A DNA stretch of 64,000 nucleotides, taken from assembly GCF_000243715.2 (NCBI RefSeq), contig NZ_AHMO02000008.1, positions 669,001 through 733,000 on the forward strand. Reading direction: 5' to 3'. Of this stretch, positions 48,201 through 61,035 are shown piece by piece. The notes under the pieces were generated by a model. It had not been told where the DNA came from, searched no databases, and saw nothing but the letters and a program-made list of their open reading frames with translations. The stretch comes from Leptospira broomii serovar Hurstbridge str. 5399. GTDB taxonomy: Bacteria; Spirochaetota; Leptospiria; Leptospirales; Leptospiraceae. The first letter of the stretch is position 1; each line of letters opens with the position of its first letter. The translations under genes and the position numbers were made by a program.

Positions 48201-49498
48201 CCTTCCACTAATATCGGTAGGAAAGCTTGAATCCCGAGACGGTGAAGAGTTGGAGCGCGGTTCAACATAACCGGATGCTCTTTTACGACGGTTTCGAGAA
48301 CGTCGAAGACTTCCTTCTCTTCGGCTTCGACTTTTTTCTTAGCCGACTTGATGTTCGGAGCCAAGTCGAGATCCACGAGCCGTTTCATAATGAAAGGCTT
48401 GAAGAGTTCGAGAGCCATTTTCTTAGGAAGGCCCATCTCGTGATATTTCAGTTCCGGGCCGACGACGATTACGGAACGACCCGAGTAGTCCACGCGCTTG
48501 CCGAGTAGGTTTTGACGGAAGCGTCCCTGTTTTCCTTTCAGCATATCCGAAATGGATTTTAGAGGGCGATTTCCTTTTCCTTTTACAGTACGTTTGCGAC
48601 GGCTATTATCGAAGAGAGCGTCCACCGCTTCTTGCAGCATACGCTTCTCGTTACGAACGATGATTTCCGGAGCTTTTAAAGCAAGCAGACGTTTGAGACG
48701 GTTATTCCTGTTGATTACGCGACGATAAAGGTCGTTCAAGTCGGAAGTCGCAAAGCGCCCGCCTTCCAGTTGCACCATCGGGCGAAGTTCCGGAGGAATG
48801 ACCGGAACAACATCCAATACCATCCACTCGGGACGGTTACCCGAATCCCGAAACGCTTCTAGGACTTCTAGGCGTTTTAGAATTCTTTTATCGGTGATTT
48901 TTTCTTTCTCTTGGATTTTTTGACGGATGATACGCGCTTCCGCATCCACATCGATACGAGATAGAAGCTCTTTAATCGCGTCCGCGCCGATTCCGGCTAC
49001 GAATTTGTCGCCGTATTCGTCCAAATACGCATGGTATTCTTCCTCGTCGATGAGTTCCCCACGATTTCTACCCGTGTCAGCCGGATCGATGATCACATAT
49101 TTTTCGAAGTATAGAACGCTCTTGAGCTGATTGATCGTCATATCCAGCAAGAGTCCCATACGAGACGGAACCGAACGATAGTACCAAATATGAGAAACTG
49201 GGGCCGCAAGTTCTATATGACCCATACGCTCGCGACGAACTTTAGAGTGGGTTACCTCGACCCCGCATTTGTCGCAAACCACACCTTTATAGCGAATGGA
49301 TTTGAACTTACCGCAATAGCATTCCCAATCCTTGGTGGTTCCGAAAATCTTTTCGCAAAAGAGTCCGTCCCTTTCCGGCTTCAGAGTCCGATAGTTTATG
49401 GTTTCCGGTTTTTTGACTTCACCGTAGGACCATTCTTTGATCCGTTCGGGAGAAGCCAGTCTGATTGTAATTGATTCGAAGTCGTTATTGGATCTCAT
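45293..49498 (-). CDS. rpoC: RNA polymerase subunit beta'
   Basis: 1401 residues. Zinc finger 1 is [20 protein letters not shown] near residue 60; the catalytic [15 protein letters not shown] loop with three Asp is at about 455; rudder/bridge-helix and trigger-loop regions follow ([19 protein letters not shown]). Zinc site 2 is around CQTEECI...[21 protein letters not shown] ribosome site precedes ATG 49498. It follows rpoB by 12 bp. Confidence 0.98.
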   Translation of the reverse strand: MRSNNDFESITIRLASPERIKEWSYGEVKKPETINYRTLKPERDGLFCEKIFGTTKDWECYCGKFKSIRYKGVVCDKCGVEVTHSKVRRERMGHIELAAPVSHIWYYRSVPSRMGLLLDMTINQLKSVLYFEKYVIIDPADTGRNRGELIDEEEYHAYLDEYGDKFVAGIGADAIKELLSRIDVDAEARIIRQKIQEKEKITDKRILKRLEVLEAFRDSGNRPEWMVLDVVPVIPPELRPMVQLEGGRFATSDLNDLYRRVINRNNRLKRLLALKAPEIIVRNEKRMLQEAVDALFDNSRRKRTVKGKGNRPLKSISDMLKGKQGRFRQNLLGKRVDYSGRSVIVVGPELKYHEMGLPKKMALELFKPFIMKRLVDLDLAPNIKSAKKKVEAEEKEVFDVLETVVKEHPVMLNRAPTLHRLGIQAFLPILVEGKAIKLHPLVCHAFNADFDGDQMAIHVPLTPKAQLEVWMLMLSPHNILNPANGHPICGPTQDIVLGIYYLTSELPSEAGVPLKSFANLEEVTYAIDRGVIEYRTKISVLHQGKILETTPGRLIFNTVLPEGYPYVNRALSDKETNRIIAEVYEKYGPAQTVLMLDDIKKLGYRYATIFSPTISIEDIRVSPGKVTLVGDANKEVERADGEYRKGIITNEERKKKVIEIWTKTNDLITDSMFKELEKDKGGYNPVFIMAASGARGSKQQIRQLAGMRGLMAKPSGEIIELAIRSNFREGLSVLEFFISTHGARKGLADTALKTADAGYLTRRLVDISQDVIVAEDDCQTEECITLGTVKEGENVIVSLSDRVFGRYTAEDIVDPVSEDIVYPKSTLITREVGQKLENLGYEKIKVRSPLTCEARWGICIKCYGMDMARLTPAEIGEAVGTIAAQSIGQPGTQLTMRTFHIGGAASAKVQEKEHKVGYRAIVNAINGRTLSTTDRGIIFTRRGSIVVQRLIQQFKASDLTNLRVEDGQKVDKGELVATLASGENVTSDAPGTIKIENGLFRILGEEAVVPVKTGTTLNVKSTDITEANQALAEFDPYNEIGVTEIEGTAQWVDLEVGKNVRRDEDVKTSNVNYKVIEQRRDKLVPRVVVSSGGTREEYLVPVDAILSVQNGDKVKAGDILFKIPTVAEKTRDITGGLPRVDELFEARRPKDATTLAEMDGKIEDNGEIVKEKRVLYIVPDSEDLDKVKVTIPIGKQLRVRHGDFVKRGDQMDDGNLDPHDILRVKGVTALQVYLVQEVQEVYRLQGVHINDKHIEVVVRQMMRKVLITDSGDTSFVNQQQVDRFMFVEENRRVIAEGGSPAQSVPILLGLTKASLNTESFFSAASFQETTKVLTDAAIKGKTDNLAGLKENVIIGHMIPAGTGMRKYRDVAVFKETYGDLDQPIEVEEEEIPPVIPEDTEN

Positions 49499-49510
49499 GC
49501 TAACCTTCCC

Positions 49511-53191
<3,681 letters not shown>

Positions 53192-53240
53192 CGGATACCC
53201 CCTAATGGATAATGAAAAATCATAATATATGTGAATAAAA

Positions 53241-53275
53241 GCAATAAAGCAAGGAGGTCCATAGGGCCTCCTTGC
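53241..53275 (-). terminator. Attenuator-like hairpin between rplL and rpoB
   Basis: GCAAGGAGG (53249-53257) pairs with CCTCCTTGC (53267-53275), extended by three inner pairs to a near-12-bp stem with a tiny loop. On the minus strand it is followed by a moderately T-rich tract (CTTTATTGCTTTTATTC). The position matches the rplL-rpoB attenuator/RNase III site of enterobacteria, where it lowers rpoBC expression relative to L7/L12. Confidence 0.75.
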
Positions 53276-53325
53276 CTAAATGAAAGGATTGTAATCTGGT
53301 ATCTAGGAGACTAGCCCCGAACAGA

Positions 53326-53709
53326 TTAGACAGCCTTGAGTTCGATTTGAGCGCCAACCGCTTCTAGTTTCTTTTTCAGATCGTCGGCTTCTGCTTTCGC
53401 AACGCCTTCTTTCACTGCTTTTCCGCCAGCTTCGACTAGATCTTTAGCTTCTTTTAAGCCAAGACCGGTGATCTCGCGAACTACCTTAATAACTTCGATT
53501 TTCTTATCTCCGAAGCCTTTCAGGACGACATTGAAAGATGCCGGCTCTTCGGCTGCTGCAGCTGGTGCTGCTCCGCCGCCTGCTGCGGCAACTGCTACGG
53601 GAGCAGCTGCGGAAATTCCGAACTTCTCCTCCATCTTTTTGACGAGGTCGGCTGCCTCGACCAGGGTCAGCTTGCCGATTTGCTCTAATAACGCTTCAGT
53701 GGTAGACAT
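53326..53709 (-). CDS. rplL: 50S ribosomal protein L7/L12
   Basis: 127 residues: N-terminal dimerisation helices [20 protein letters not shown], an Ala/Gly/Pro hinge ([17 protein letters not shown]), and the C-terminal factor-binding domain [39 protein letters not shown]. It forms the stalk that recruits EF-G and EF-Tu. 45 bp after rplJ; an attenuator-like hairpin follows. Confidence 0.98.
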   Translation of the reverse strand: MSTTEALLEQIGKLTLVEAADLVKKMEEKFGISAAAPVAVAAAGGGAAPAAAAEEPASFNVVLKGFGDKKIEVIKVVREITGLGLKEAKDLVEAGGKAVKEGVAKAEADDLKKKLEAVGAQIELKAV

Positions 53710-53754
53710 TGGGTGCTCCTTTGATTCCGTATGGTCCTTTGTACTAAATGGGTT

Positions 53755-54288
53755 CTACTGGTTGTTCTTCTCTGCGGTTGCCTGAATAGCTCGCGCGAGA
53801 CTTGCGATGATCTGGTTGATTCCCGAAGCGATACTCCGGGCCGGACCGTTGATTCCGCCGGCGATCTGAGCGAGAAGTTGTTCTCTGCTCGGAAGACCTG
53901 CGATTGCTTCTACGCCTTCCGCATCCAAAACCGATCCGTCCAAGTAACCTGCTTTTAAAATTAGGTTCTTATTGGTTTTAGCAAATTCCTTCAGGACTTT
54001 TGCTACGGAGGGCAGATTCGTGTCGGCGAAAATTGCCGCTAAGGGACCTTGGTATTCGGGCCCAAAGGCAATATTTTTATCCTTATGCTTTTCTGATTCC
54101 TTGAGTGCGAGAAGGAAAAGGTTGTTTTTGACTACCTTTAACTCCGAACCCTCTTTGCGGAGTTTCGCTCGGAGACCGGTGATTTCCTCCACGGTAAGGC
54201 CGCTGTAGCTAGCTAGGATAAAGTCGCTACTTGCCTCAAGTTTGCCCTTCAATAGGGCGACTGCTTCGTGTTTTTCCTGGCTGGGCAT
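53755..54288 (-). CDS. rplJ: 50S ribosomal protein L10
   Basis: 177 residues beginning [20 protein letters not shown]. The start at 54288 has the ribosome site GGGAGAAG and gives a normal L10 length; a longer upstream frame overlapping rplA is rejected. Landmarks: [20 protein letters not shown] and [20 protein letters not shown]. It anchors the L7/L12 stalk. 25 bp after rplA. Confidence 0.96.
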   Translation of the reverse strand: MPSQEKHEAVALLKGKLEASSDFILASYSGLTVEEITGLRAKLRKEGSELKVVKNNLFLLALKESEKHKDKNIAFGPEYQGPLAAIFADTNLPSVAKVLKEFAKTNKNLILKAGYLDGSVLDAEGVEAIAGLPSREQLLAQIAGGINGPARSIASGINQIIASLARAIQATAEKNNQ

Positions 54289-54313
54289 CTGATTCTTCTC
54301 CCTGTCTTCGACC

Positions 54314-55006
54314 TTAAACGGCCGAGTTGACCAGTTCCTTAACGTCGACCTTAATCCCTGCGCCCATCGTAGGAGAGACCGCAAAGGTTTTCAGGTAATC
54401 GCCCTTCGCGTCCGAGGGTTTATCCCGGAGAAGGGTTTGAACTACGGTACGAATATTTTCTACAAGCTTGGTTTGATCAAAACTAACCTTGCCGACTCCT
54501 AGATGAACGACGCCGCCTTTATCGGGACGGTATTCGATTCGTCCTGACTTGAGCTCACCGACCGCTTTTGTAACGTCATTGGTGACCGTTCCAGCTTTCG
54601 GCTTAGGCATTAAACCTTTGCGTCCCAAGATCGGTCCCAGCTTTCCGACATCCTTCATCATATCGGGAGTAGCAACGCAAGCATCAAAATCCGTCCAGCC
54701 GCCCGCAACCTTTTCGATTAGGTCCGCGTCGCCCACGAATTCCGCACCGGCAGCCTTAGCTTCGTTTTGCTTGTCTCCTTTACAGAAAACTAATACACGA
54801 ACTAGCTTTCCGGTTCCGTGAGGAAGGGAAATTGTTCCGCGAATATTCTGAAGAGACTTATAATTGACTTTAGTAGCGATTTCTATGGTTCCATCAAACT
54901 TGGTGTAGGAAGAAGCTTTCGCTAATTCTACCGCTTTCTCGATGGGATAAACCTTAGTGCTGTCGATATTCTCTTTTACAGCACGATATTTTTTTCCGCG
55001 CTTCAT
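54314..55006 (-). CDS. rplA: 50S ribosomal protein L1
   Basis: 230 residues: DPRKADQMVRGTVSLPHG-type region here [20 protein letters not shown], then the hinge and [20 protein letters not shown] with [11 protein letters not shown], the L1 signature. Core of the mobile L1 stalk and, in many bacteria, repressor of its own operon. It follows rplK by 4 bp. Confidence 0.98.
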   Translation of the reverse strand: MKRGKKYRAVKENIDSTKVYPIEKAVELAKASSYTKFDGTIEIATKVNYKSLQNIRGTISLPHGTGKLVRVLVFCKGDKQNEAKAAGAEFVGDADLIEKVAGGWTDFDACVATPDMMKDVGKLGPILGRKGLMPKPKAGTVTNDVTKAVGELKSGRIEYRPDKGGVVHLGVGKVSFDQTKLVENIRTVVQTLLRDKPSDAKGDYLKTFAVSPTMGAGIKVDVKELVNSAV

Positions 55007-55010
55007 CTTT

Positions 55011-55439
55011 TTATCCCTCTACCGTGACGCCCATAGAACGGCAAGTTCCCGCAATAATCTGAACCGCAGCATCCAAATCATTGGCGTTGAGGTCTTCCAT
55101 CTTGGTCTTTGCAATCTCTTCGAGCTGCTTACGAGTAATCTTCCCGACCTTAACGGTATGGGGAGTAGCGGAACCAGTTTCTAGACCGATCGCCTTCTTA
55201 ACGAGAAGAGCTGCCGGAGGAGACTTGGTAATGAACGTGAAACTCCGATCGGAGAATACGGTGATTACAACGGGAAGTTTCAGGCCGATTTGAGCCTTGC
55301 TTCTTTCGTTGAATTGTTTGCAGAACTCCATAATGTTCAAACCGGCCTGACCGAGAGCGGGACCTACTGGAGGTGCCGGGTTGGCCTTGCCTGCTTCCAC
55401 TTGAAGCTTAATCTGCTTTACGACTTTTTTTGCTGCCAT
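55011..55439 (-). CDS. rplK: 50S ribosomal protein L11
   Basis: 142 residues: [40 protein letters not shown] and the RNA-binding C-terminus [32 protein letters not shown]. It forms the GTPase-associated centre with L10 and 23S rRNA; thiopeptide contact prolines are present in [10 protein letters not shown]. 40 bp after nusG. Confidence 0.98.
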   Translation of the reverse strand: MAAKKVVKQIKLQVEAGKANPAPPVGPALGQAGLNIMEFCKQFNERSKAQIGLKLPVVITVFSDRSFTFITKSPPAALLVKKAIGLETGSATPHTVKVGKITRKQLEEIAKTKMEDLNANDLDAAVQIIAGTCRSMGVTVEG

Positions 55440-55479
55440 TGGCGAAACACCTTACTTGTTTCTCCCGGTTTCCCACCGG

Positions 55480-56025
55480 TCAGGGTTCGGTTTTGACCTG
55501 TAGATAATCTAGTTCCACAGGGGTGGATCTTCCGAAAATCTCCACCTTCACTCTGAGCCTTCCCTTATCCGGGAAGATCTCATCTACGACTCCAGTAAAG
55601 TTGGCAAACGGTCCGTCGATAATCTTGAGACTATCGCCAACTTTGAACAACAACCGCGGCGCGGCAGGTTCCTCCGATTTCAACTCTCCGGATTCCGCAA
55701 AGAGATTCTTTACTTCGTCTACGGAGAGAGGCTCCGGACCTCCATCCTTGGATCCCACGAACGTGGAAACGGATGGAAGGCTTTGGATCATGAAACGTAG
55801 ATCATCGTCCATGTCCATTTCAATAAGAACGTAACCCGGCATTAGCTTCTTTTTAGAAACCTTCTTCTTGCCGTTCTTCATTTCGGCGACGTCCATGGTA
55901 GGAATACGAATCTGCGGAATCTTTTCCTCCAGCTTGCGCTGTTGAACAAGTTTCTCTAAATTCTTCTGCACCTTATTCTCGTGACCGGAGTAAGTCTGCA
56001 GCGCGTACCATTTCAATTCACCCAT
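55480..56025 (-). CDS. nusG: Transcription termination/antitermination protein NusG
   Basis: 181 residues from ATG 56025, which has AGAGGG upstream and gives the standard start GELKWYALQTYSGHENKVQ. A longer frame reaching 56217 overlaps secE and is rejected. N-terminal NGN domain contains KKLMPGYVLIEMDMDD; the C-terminal KOW domain is FKVGDSLKIIDGPFANFTG. It couples RNA polymerase to Rho or ribosomes. Confidence 0.97.
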   Translation of the reverse strand: MGELKWYALQTYSGHENKVQKNLEKLVQQRKLEEKIPQIRIPTMDVAEMKNGKKKVSKKKLMPGYVLIEMDMDDDLRFMIQSLPSVSTFVGSKDGGPEPLSVDEVKNLFAESGELKSEEPAAPRLLFKVGDSLKIIDGPFANFTGVVDEIFPDKGRLRVKVEIFGRSTPVELDYLQVKTEP

Positions 56026-56060
56026 GATGATTCCCTCTGCCGCCTCTCGATTCCTATGAC

Positions 56061-56243
56061 TTACAGGTTCCAAAATCCGGTAAGAAGCCGAACAAAGGCC
56101 ATGTCCGAAAGGAAAAGAAATGTAGAAAAGAAAAGAACCGTGGCTAACACGACAAACGTAGACTGCACTACTTCTTGGCGGTTGGGCCATTGAACTTTTT
56201 TCAGTTCTTCGCGGCATTCTTGTATAAAAACGTTTAACTTCAC
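56061..56243 (-). CDS. secE: Preprotein translocase subunit SecE
   Basis: 60 residues, a single-helix SecE: cytosolic amphipathic [20 protein letters not shown] with the conserved KVQWP, followed by a transmembrane helix ([20 protein letters not shown]). The start codon is GTG (56241-56243) with AGGAAGGAAA upstream. Partner of the SecY at 15485. It lies 35 bp before nusG and 47 bp after tRNA-Trp. Confidence 0.95.
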   Translation of the reverse strand: MKLNVFIQECREELKKVQWPNRQEVVQSTFVVLATVLFFSTFLFLSDMAFVRLLTGFWNL

Positions 56244-56290
56244 TCGTTTCCTTCCTGTGCTATGGCTGCCCTCGAAGAGCTGATTCCATG

Positions 56291-56361
<71 letters not shown>

Positions 56362-56376
56362 ATAAAATCGTAAAAC

Positions 56377-56449
<73 letters not shown>

Positions 56450-56490
56450 ATGTTTTGCTATCCGCTCCCAGGTAGGGAAGCTAGAAATAC

Positions 56491-56520
56491 ACAGTATTTT
56501 TGCCCAGGGTCCCCGGTCAA
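56491..56520 (-). promoter_or_regulatory. Possible sigma70-type promoter of tRNA-secE-nusG
   Basis: TTGACC (56515-56520, minus strand) and TACTGT (56491-56496) are spaced 18 bp apart, 41 bp ahead of tRNA-Thr. A four-of-six -10 match makes this tentative. Confidence 0.45.
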
Positions 56521-56624
56521 GGTTTTAGCGTATGTATTCCGAAGAGTTTGGCACTATTTATGCTAGGAGTCGCTAAACTAACCGTTATCATACGACGGAT
56601 TTCGACATTATGTCTCTTGCGAGT

Positions 56625-56744
56625 GTGGGGATTCCCACCCTTCCTGGGCGGGGGCCGGAGCGAAGCGGCGGAGTTGCCCACGTAACACGAAAACGAAGGA
56701 ATTACAACGCTTTTCTAGATTGAAAACGTGTGGGAGCTCCTACA
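56625..56744. repeat. GC-rich inverted repeats, possible intergenic repeat element
   Basis: Three small inverted repeats cluster in the otherwise empty 362-bp gap after the tRNA promoter: GTGGG/CCCAC (56625-56629 with 56634-56638), TGGGC/GCCCA (56645-56649 with 56676-56680) around a very GC-rich core, and the near-palindrome TGTGGGAGCTCCTACA (56729-56744). Such GTGGGA/TCCCAC palindromes recur in Leptospira intergenic DNA, but this is memory, not a search. Confidence 0.45.
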
Positions 56745-56811
56745 AGGCCTTTGGATAACTGATTCATATCTGCTATGACGATTCTAAAGTGGCTGAAGGA
56801 AACTTTCTTAA

Positions 56812-57225
56812 TCAGCGGGAATGCGAACCTGTACCGAGAACTTCTCCTTCCACAACGCCGCAACTCCTCATGATAGGTACGGTAGGGAACGGAAGAAATA
56901 ACATAAACACTGTCCAAGGAGGAAAGAAATCGATTCCGTCGATATACACGATTGCATTCTTTAGTTTTACGGATTTGTGTTCATCAAAATCGGGATCGGC
57001 AATTAGATCGTTCCAGGTAGAAGGGAACGGGCGATGGTACCAAAACAAAACGATGAATGAATACATGCATTTTCGAAATTTGACCTTATTCGGCTGAGAC
57101 GCTTGCTCCTCTTCCGTCTTCGGGGAACCGTTCGGATCGATCTGGATTCTCCGAATGTATCCTTTCTCATATAGACAAGCTTGGAGCGTTAGGCCGATCA
57201 GAATGACGACTATAAATCGACTCAT
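56812..57225 (-). CDS. Hypothetical lipoprotein, second of a pair
   Basis: 137 residues from ATG 57225 (MSRFIVVILIGLTLQACLYE). The signal peptide ends in the lipobox LQAC, so Cys17 would be lipidated. The rest has no recognised motif; a Pro/Phe-rich segment (DGIDFFPPWTVFMLFLPFPT) near the C-terminus could be membrane-interacting. A longer frame to 57264 would bury the signal peptide and is rejected. It overlaps the upstream lipoprotein gene by 4 nt, so the pair is translated together. Confidence 0.75.
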   Translation of the reverse strand: MSRFIVVILIGLTLQACLYEKGYIRRIQIDPNGSPKTEEEQASQPNKVKFRKCMYSFIVLFWYHRPFPSTWNDLIADPDFDEHKSVKLKNAIVYIDGIDFFPPWTVFMLFLPFPTVPIMRSCGVVEGEVLGTGSHSR

Positions 57226-57578
57226 TTCTTTTTTCTTTCCGGAGTGTATTCGATTTTCCAACAACCGTCGGAATGTTCGAAGTGAACGTCGAGGAAGGCT
57301 ATAATTTTAGGATCCTTTTCCATCTCTTTCTTAAGAGCCTCCCTAAGAACGTCGGTCTTTGCGCCATGAATGCCCACTTGAAACGCATTCAAAAAAGTTT
57401 TATCGCATAATTCGGTTTTAATTCGTTCGTTCAACGCTACGGTATGGGTCGCGGAATACTCCGATCCGATTGTAAGTTCGTCGAACTGCCCGAGCACTTT
57501 TCTCCCATAACAATCTATCAAAAATAGGGAGGCGACAAAATATATAATCGTGCGCACGTAAATAGGATTCAAAGCCAT
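57222..57578 (-). CDS. Hypothetical lipoprotein, first of a pair
   Basis: 118 residues. Hydrophobic N-terminus (IYVRTIIYFVASLFLIDC) with a lipobox ending at Cys23. The mature part contains YSATHTVALNERIKTELCDK and a Lys/Glu-rich helix. No family was recognised. Four-nucleotide overlap with the next gene indicates a two-gene unit. Confidence 0.75.
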   Translation of the reverse strand: MALNPIYVRTIIYFVASLFLIDCYGRKVLGQFDELTIGSEYSATHTVALNERIKTELCDKTFLNAFQVGIHGAKTDVLREALKKEMEKDPKIIAFLDVHFEHSDGCWKIEYTPERKKK

Positions 57579-57989
57579 CTTTATGGTAGAAAGTTCCGCT
57601 CTTTATCAAGGAAGTCAAGAGTCATTCTCTCATTCGTATATAAGTCGGATATACAAATAGAAGATAAGAATTTCGTTAAAGCCTATCGAGGGAACGGGAA
57701 TAGATCGCAATGAAAATGAAACGAATATTTAAAAAAGAAGTTCGGGAAAATTTTCTCAAAAAATTCACTTAATAACTCATTTAATAAGCGAAATATAAGC
57801 GAGAGGCTTCCGAAACGCTATAATCTATACTAAAAGGTGGAGCACGATCGTTCTTAAAAGAATCTTCGACGATCGATAATCCAAACGCGAGTACGCTTAA
57901 TTGAATGCCGAAGCTTGTTCGCACATTCCTGCTGCGACATTCTTCAGGCGGCGACGACGAGCGGGAATCGAAACCGTTCCTTTAAAAGT
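57579..57989. other. Spacer between lipoprotein pair and DUF1003 gene
   Basis: 411 bp, AT-rich at its centre, with no convincing ORF or RNA. It must hold the promoter for the lipoprotein pair. A short repeat TTAATAA..CATTTAATAA occurs at about 57770-57788. Confidence 0.35.
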
Positions 57990-58694
57990 TTAAAAAGAAG
58001 ATTTGTCGAGCTTACTCAAAATATCGTCCAAGTAACTTGCTTGGATTTCCTGAATTTCCAGTAGTTTCCTATTCTGATGCGCGATTAGGTAATCGATCTT
58101 TTCATGTAAAAGTTTAATTTCCAACTCGGCTTTTAGATTGATTTTGTAATCGTGTTCGCTGCGGATTCTATCCTTTTGCTCCTGACGATTTTGACTCATC
58201 ATGATGATCGGCGCTTGAATTGCCGCTACGCAGGAAAGCAATAGATTCAAAAGTATAAACGGGTAAACGTCGAAAGGGTGAAAGAATGCATTACCGACAT
58301 TGATCGATACCCAAATCAGAATGAATGTGAAAAACGAAAAAATAAAGGTCCAGCTTCCGCCGAATTCCGCAAGTTTATCGGAGACTCTCTCCGCAAAAGT
58401 AAGTTTATGTTCAATTTCTGGTTCGATATTTTCGGAAAGAATCTCATTCTTTTCGATCGAATCAAGAACCTCTCTCTCCAATAGATCCAATTCGGTGGAT
58501 TCTTCGTTTATCAAATGGCTCAGATATTTTTTCTGGAATTCCTTGACTTTCGGAATAGAAATGAACGAGTCGGGAGTTAGTTCCGGATACTCGAGCTTCA
58601 TCTTTTGGAAAATGAGCCTTGGGATCGTACTCGCCTTATAGCAGCTCTCTGAATCTGCCTCCTCCTTTGTAATAGAACAAACGACCTTACCCAT
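57990..58694 (-). CDS. DUF1003 membrane protein
   Basis: 234 residues. A cytosolic N-terminus (1-100) opening with a Cys-containing segment KVVCSITKEEADSESC, then two transmembrane helices in the DUF1003 signature (GGSWTFIFSFFTFILIWVSI and PFILLNLLLSCVAAIQAPII), followed by MMSQNRQEQKDRIRSEHDYK and a coiled coil. The family is often annotated cyclic-nucleotide-linked or Mg-related without experimental backing. Function unknown. Confidence 0.85.
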   Translation of the reverse strand: MGKVVCSITKEEADSESCYKASTIPRLIFQKMKLEYPELTPDSFISIPKVKEFQKKYLSHLINEESTELDLLEREVLDSIEKNEILSENIEPEIEHKLTFAERVSDKLAEFGGSWTFIFSFFTFILIWVSINVGNAFFHPFDVYPFILLNLLLSCVAAIQAPIIMMSQNRQEQKDRIRSEHDYKINLKAELEIKLLHEKIDYLIAHQNRKLLEIQEIQASYLDDILSKLDKSSF

Positions 58695-59070
58695 CTTATC
58701 CCTCTTATCAAAGATTGATAAGAGCCGCCGGGAAATGCAATCCGTTTCGAAAGCCCGATAGAGGATCCTTGATCCGTATGAAGATCGATTTTTATCAAGT
58801 TGGGAGATGACGATCCGCCCGTTTCCGCTAATTAGATTGAAAATTAGACTTGCTTTCGAAGTAAATTCGATCGCTCAAAATGCTTTTACTCTACATCTAT
58901 AATATAAAAGGCGAAAATCAAGTCGACTCTACTCTTCCAAAAAAAATCCTTAATAACGAAAGAAGAATAAATAAGAACGGCCCTCTCGTAAAATGAGAGA
59001 CTTTATGATATCATATTAAATTAAAATGAACCGGGAATAATCGCTCGATTCTTTCCTTCAGGAATCAGGG
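58695..59070. other. AT-rich spacer
   Basis: 376 bp with no coding or RNA signature; increasingly AT-rich from 58860 to 59040. Confidence 0.35.
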
Positions 59071-59313
59071 ATGGGTGGATTACCCAGGATGAATCCGGCG
59101 GTAATGACAGAAAGCCGTTGGATGAGTGAAGCGTCCTGCTCCACTTCAATCCAGGCCAAAATAAATTCTGATTTTCCAACCAGCCAATACCTATGGAACT
59201 TCGCGGCAGCCCCGACAGCGGCAGCCCCCACCTTACTTACGATTACTTGTTCTTATGGAACCTCTCGAAACACTGCGGTTGATCAATGTGCAACTTTAAG
59301 TAATGCTTACTAA
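59071..59313 (+). CDS. Short ORF, possible 3' remnant of a lipoprotein gene
   Basis: 80 residues (SEASCSTSIQAKINSDFPTS, then LTITCSYGTSRNTAVDQCAT). Three Cys and a Ser/Thr/Ala-rich composition resemble the C-terminal part of exported Leptospira proteins, but there is no signal peptide. The frame is open only from 59041. Support for a real gene comes from the strong terminator 20 bp downstream. It may be a truncated gene whose 5' part has been lost. No AGGAGG-like site of convincing spacing precedes ATG 59071. Confidence 0.45.
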   Translation: MGGLPRMNPAVMTESRWMSEASCSTSIQAKINSDFPTSQYLWNFAAAPTAAAPTLLTITCSYGTSRNTAVDQCATLSNAY

Positions 59314-59331
59314 TCACGGGAAATAATTGAC

Positions 59332-59374
59332 AAATGTTAGGACCTTTACTGAAGAGAAAGGTCCTAACATTTTT
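59332..59374 (+). terminator. Strong Rho-independent terminator
   Basis: ATGTTAGGACCTTT (59334-59347) and its perfect complement AAAGGTCCTAACAT (59357-59370) form a 14-bp stem, 16 bp with flanking A-T pairs, loop ACTGAAGAG, followed by four T. It terminates a plus-strand transcript ending with the ORF 59071-59313. Confidence 0.9.
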
Positions 59375-59463
59375 ATGGATTTTATTAGAGAAGTCAATGT
59401 ATCCGAAATAAGACTGTCATAGTAATGACGAATTAAACCGAGAGTTTCACCGATTTAACGATC

Positions 59464-59782
59464 TTAAGCTCCTCCTCCGTGACCGCCACCACCATACCCG
59501 TCTCTGGTTTGCGCATTCAAATCGGCACCATTACGAATTAAAAATTCCACGATCGACGGCTCTCCTTCCCTGGCCGCGACCATCAAAGGCGGTAGTTTTG
59601 CATAAAAGGATCTGGACTATTAACGGAATGGCCGTCGGAAAGGCTCTTTCTTAATCCTTCCAAATCTCCTCGATAAACGAAATCCGTCGGATGCACCGCT
59701 CGTTCTTGAATGCCGATACAATTAAACTTCCCGAAAGTACGAATATAAGAATCAAGGTACGAGCCGGGCCTATATACCACAT
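59464..59782 (-). pseudogene. Ankyrin-repeat protein, frameshifted
   Basis: Three consecutive blocks lie in three frames on the minus strand: a signal-peptide-like start from ATG 59782 (TLILIFVLSGSLIVSAF), then DFVYRGDLEGLRKSLSDGHS from about 59690, and finally an ankyrin repeat PLMVAAREGEPSIVEFLIRN with GADLNAQ and a Gly/His tail ending at the stop 59464. Joining them needs two single-base shifts, near 59710 and 59598. Either two real mutations or sequencing error; two independent shifts favour decay. It resembles small periplasmic ankyrin proteins. Confidence 0.75.
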
Positions 59783-60296
59783 TCCCGATACGGAAGAAAT
59801 TGTTTACATAAATCTAAAACTAGTCTCATGAAATCTCTCCAATTTAGGCCGAATTTTAACGGCCCCTCGAAGTAAATTTCCGAAAAAGGAATGTTCATTT
59901 TGGATATCTTCTTTCGATACAATCCTATTGAGCTGACTCGTTTTTAAAGTTTCCATAATGGAAATAAATTAATTTCAGACATGACTCATCGTAACTTGGA
60001 ACGGAAATCGAATTGCAAAGGTCAAATGATCATACGGAAGAGTTTAATACACCCCGTTTGGGATATTATTCTCTCGATCTTCGAAATTCGTTTATTATAA
60101 TAATTTGTAACTGTCTCGAGCTCAGATATCCTCCCAAAATGCAGATTTTTTCAAGTCAGAGTTTAGGAACTATAATTCCTAAACTTCTATCTCCCAAAAC
60201 GATGAAAATATCGAGCCGTCATTAATATTCATCTATCCGATATTTTACTTGATCTAAATTATACCATTTTAGAATATTTTATATAAGGGTATTTGT
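59783..60296. other. AT-rich spacer with one 10-bp inverted repeat
   Basis: 514 bp without a credible gene. AGTTTAGGAA (60160-60169) pairs with its exact complement at 60176-60185 (6-nt loop), but no T-run follows on either strand. A 70-codon frame at 60013 has no ribosome site and odd composition. Confidence 0.4.
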
Positions 60297-60944
60297 ATGT
60301 TTCTAAAGGAGATTCGCCATTTTTATGAGTGGAAAGATTTACTCTACTCTCCGGAACATTTCGTCCAGGGTTTTCCGGCGTTTGAGTTAGCGAGGGAATG
60401 GCAGGAAGCGGAAGGAATTCCAGAGGGAGTTTCAAATCGATTATCTCGATTAAAGGAATTATCCGATTTAAAATTTATGTTTGGGATTCCCCAGTATAAA
60501 ATCTCAATGCCTCCGCTTTCGCAGCGTTCGCAAGCTGATTTATTAGCATTTTGCAAAAACCGAGCAGGGCTCTGGATCTTAGCGGTCGACGGGAAAGACT
60601 CTTTAGGCCCAATAATCTCTGATTGGTTGGAAGAATCTCCGGCCAGATTGCAAAAACTCTCCGTTCTAATTTCCGCATTGGGAATTCGACTGGAGCGTAC
60701 GCTTTCATTACGTTACCAACTGCTTCGAAGACTTTACTCCTTGGTTTCCGTAATGGATGATTTTTCAACACCGAGAGGCATTTTTCTCGTCCAAAGATTC
60801 GGGAAAAATCCGGGCATTCTAGATGATTTTAATCAACTAATGGAAGCCTTCGAAATCGAACCGAATCATGATTTCATTCCGGAACCCTCGATCATCGGAG
60901 GCCGAAGCATCTATTTCGCATTGCATAGCTCTTCGGAATTATAA
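60297..60944 (+). CDS. Hypothetical protein, possible PD-(D/E)XK-like fold
   Basis: 215 residues, soluble, no signal peptide. The segment SQADLLAFCKNRAGLWILAV followed by DGKDSLGPIISDWLEES has the D..L...G...I.V(D/E)GK arrangement seen in PD-(D/E)XK nuclease-like families and in the DUF6946-type proteins that I recall share AVEGKV.E.FGP.V..W; here Glu is Asp. I cannot verify this. The C-terminal half is helical (SLRYQLLRRLYSLVSVMDDF) and ends with FALHSSSEL. GGGTATTTGTATG upstream is a weak ribosome site. It is convergent with the XRE gene 61036-61338. Confidence 0.7.
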   Translation: MFLKEIRHFYEWKDLLYSPEHFVQGFPAFELAREWQEAEGIPEGVSNRLSRLKELSDLKFMFGIPQYKISMPPLSQRSQADLLAFCKNRAGLWILAVDGKDSLGPIISDWLEESPARLQKLSVLISALGIRLERTLSLRYQLLRRLYSLVSVMDDFSTPRGIFLVQRFGKNPGILDDFNQLMEAFEIEPNHDFIPEPSIIGGRSIYFALHSSSEL

Positions 60945-61035
60945 TTTGGACGCGACTTCGTCTAGACTGCAAATACGTTACAGTTTCGGAAGGTCTACAG
61001 AATCGGTTAAACGGGAATTAGAAATCTAAATGCCG

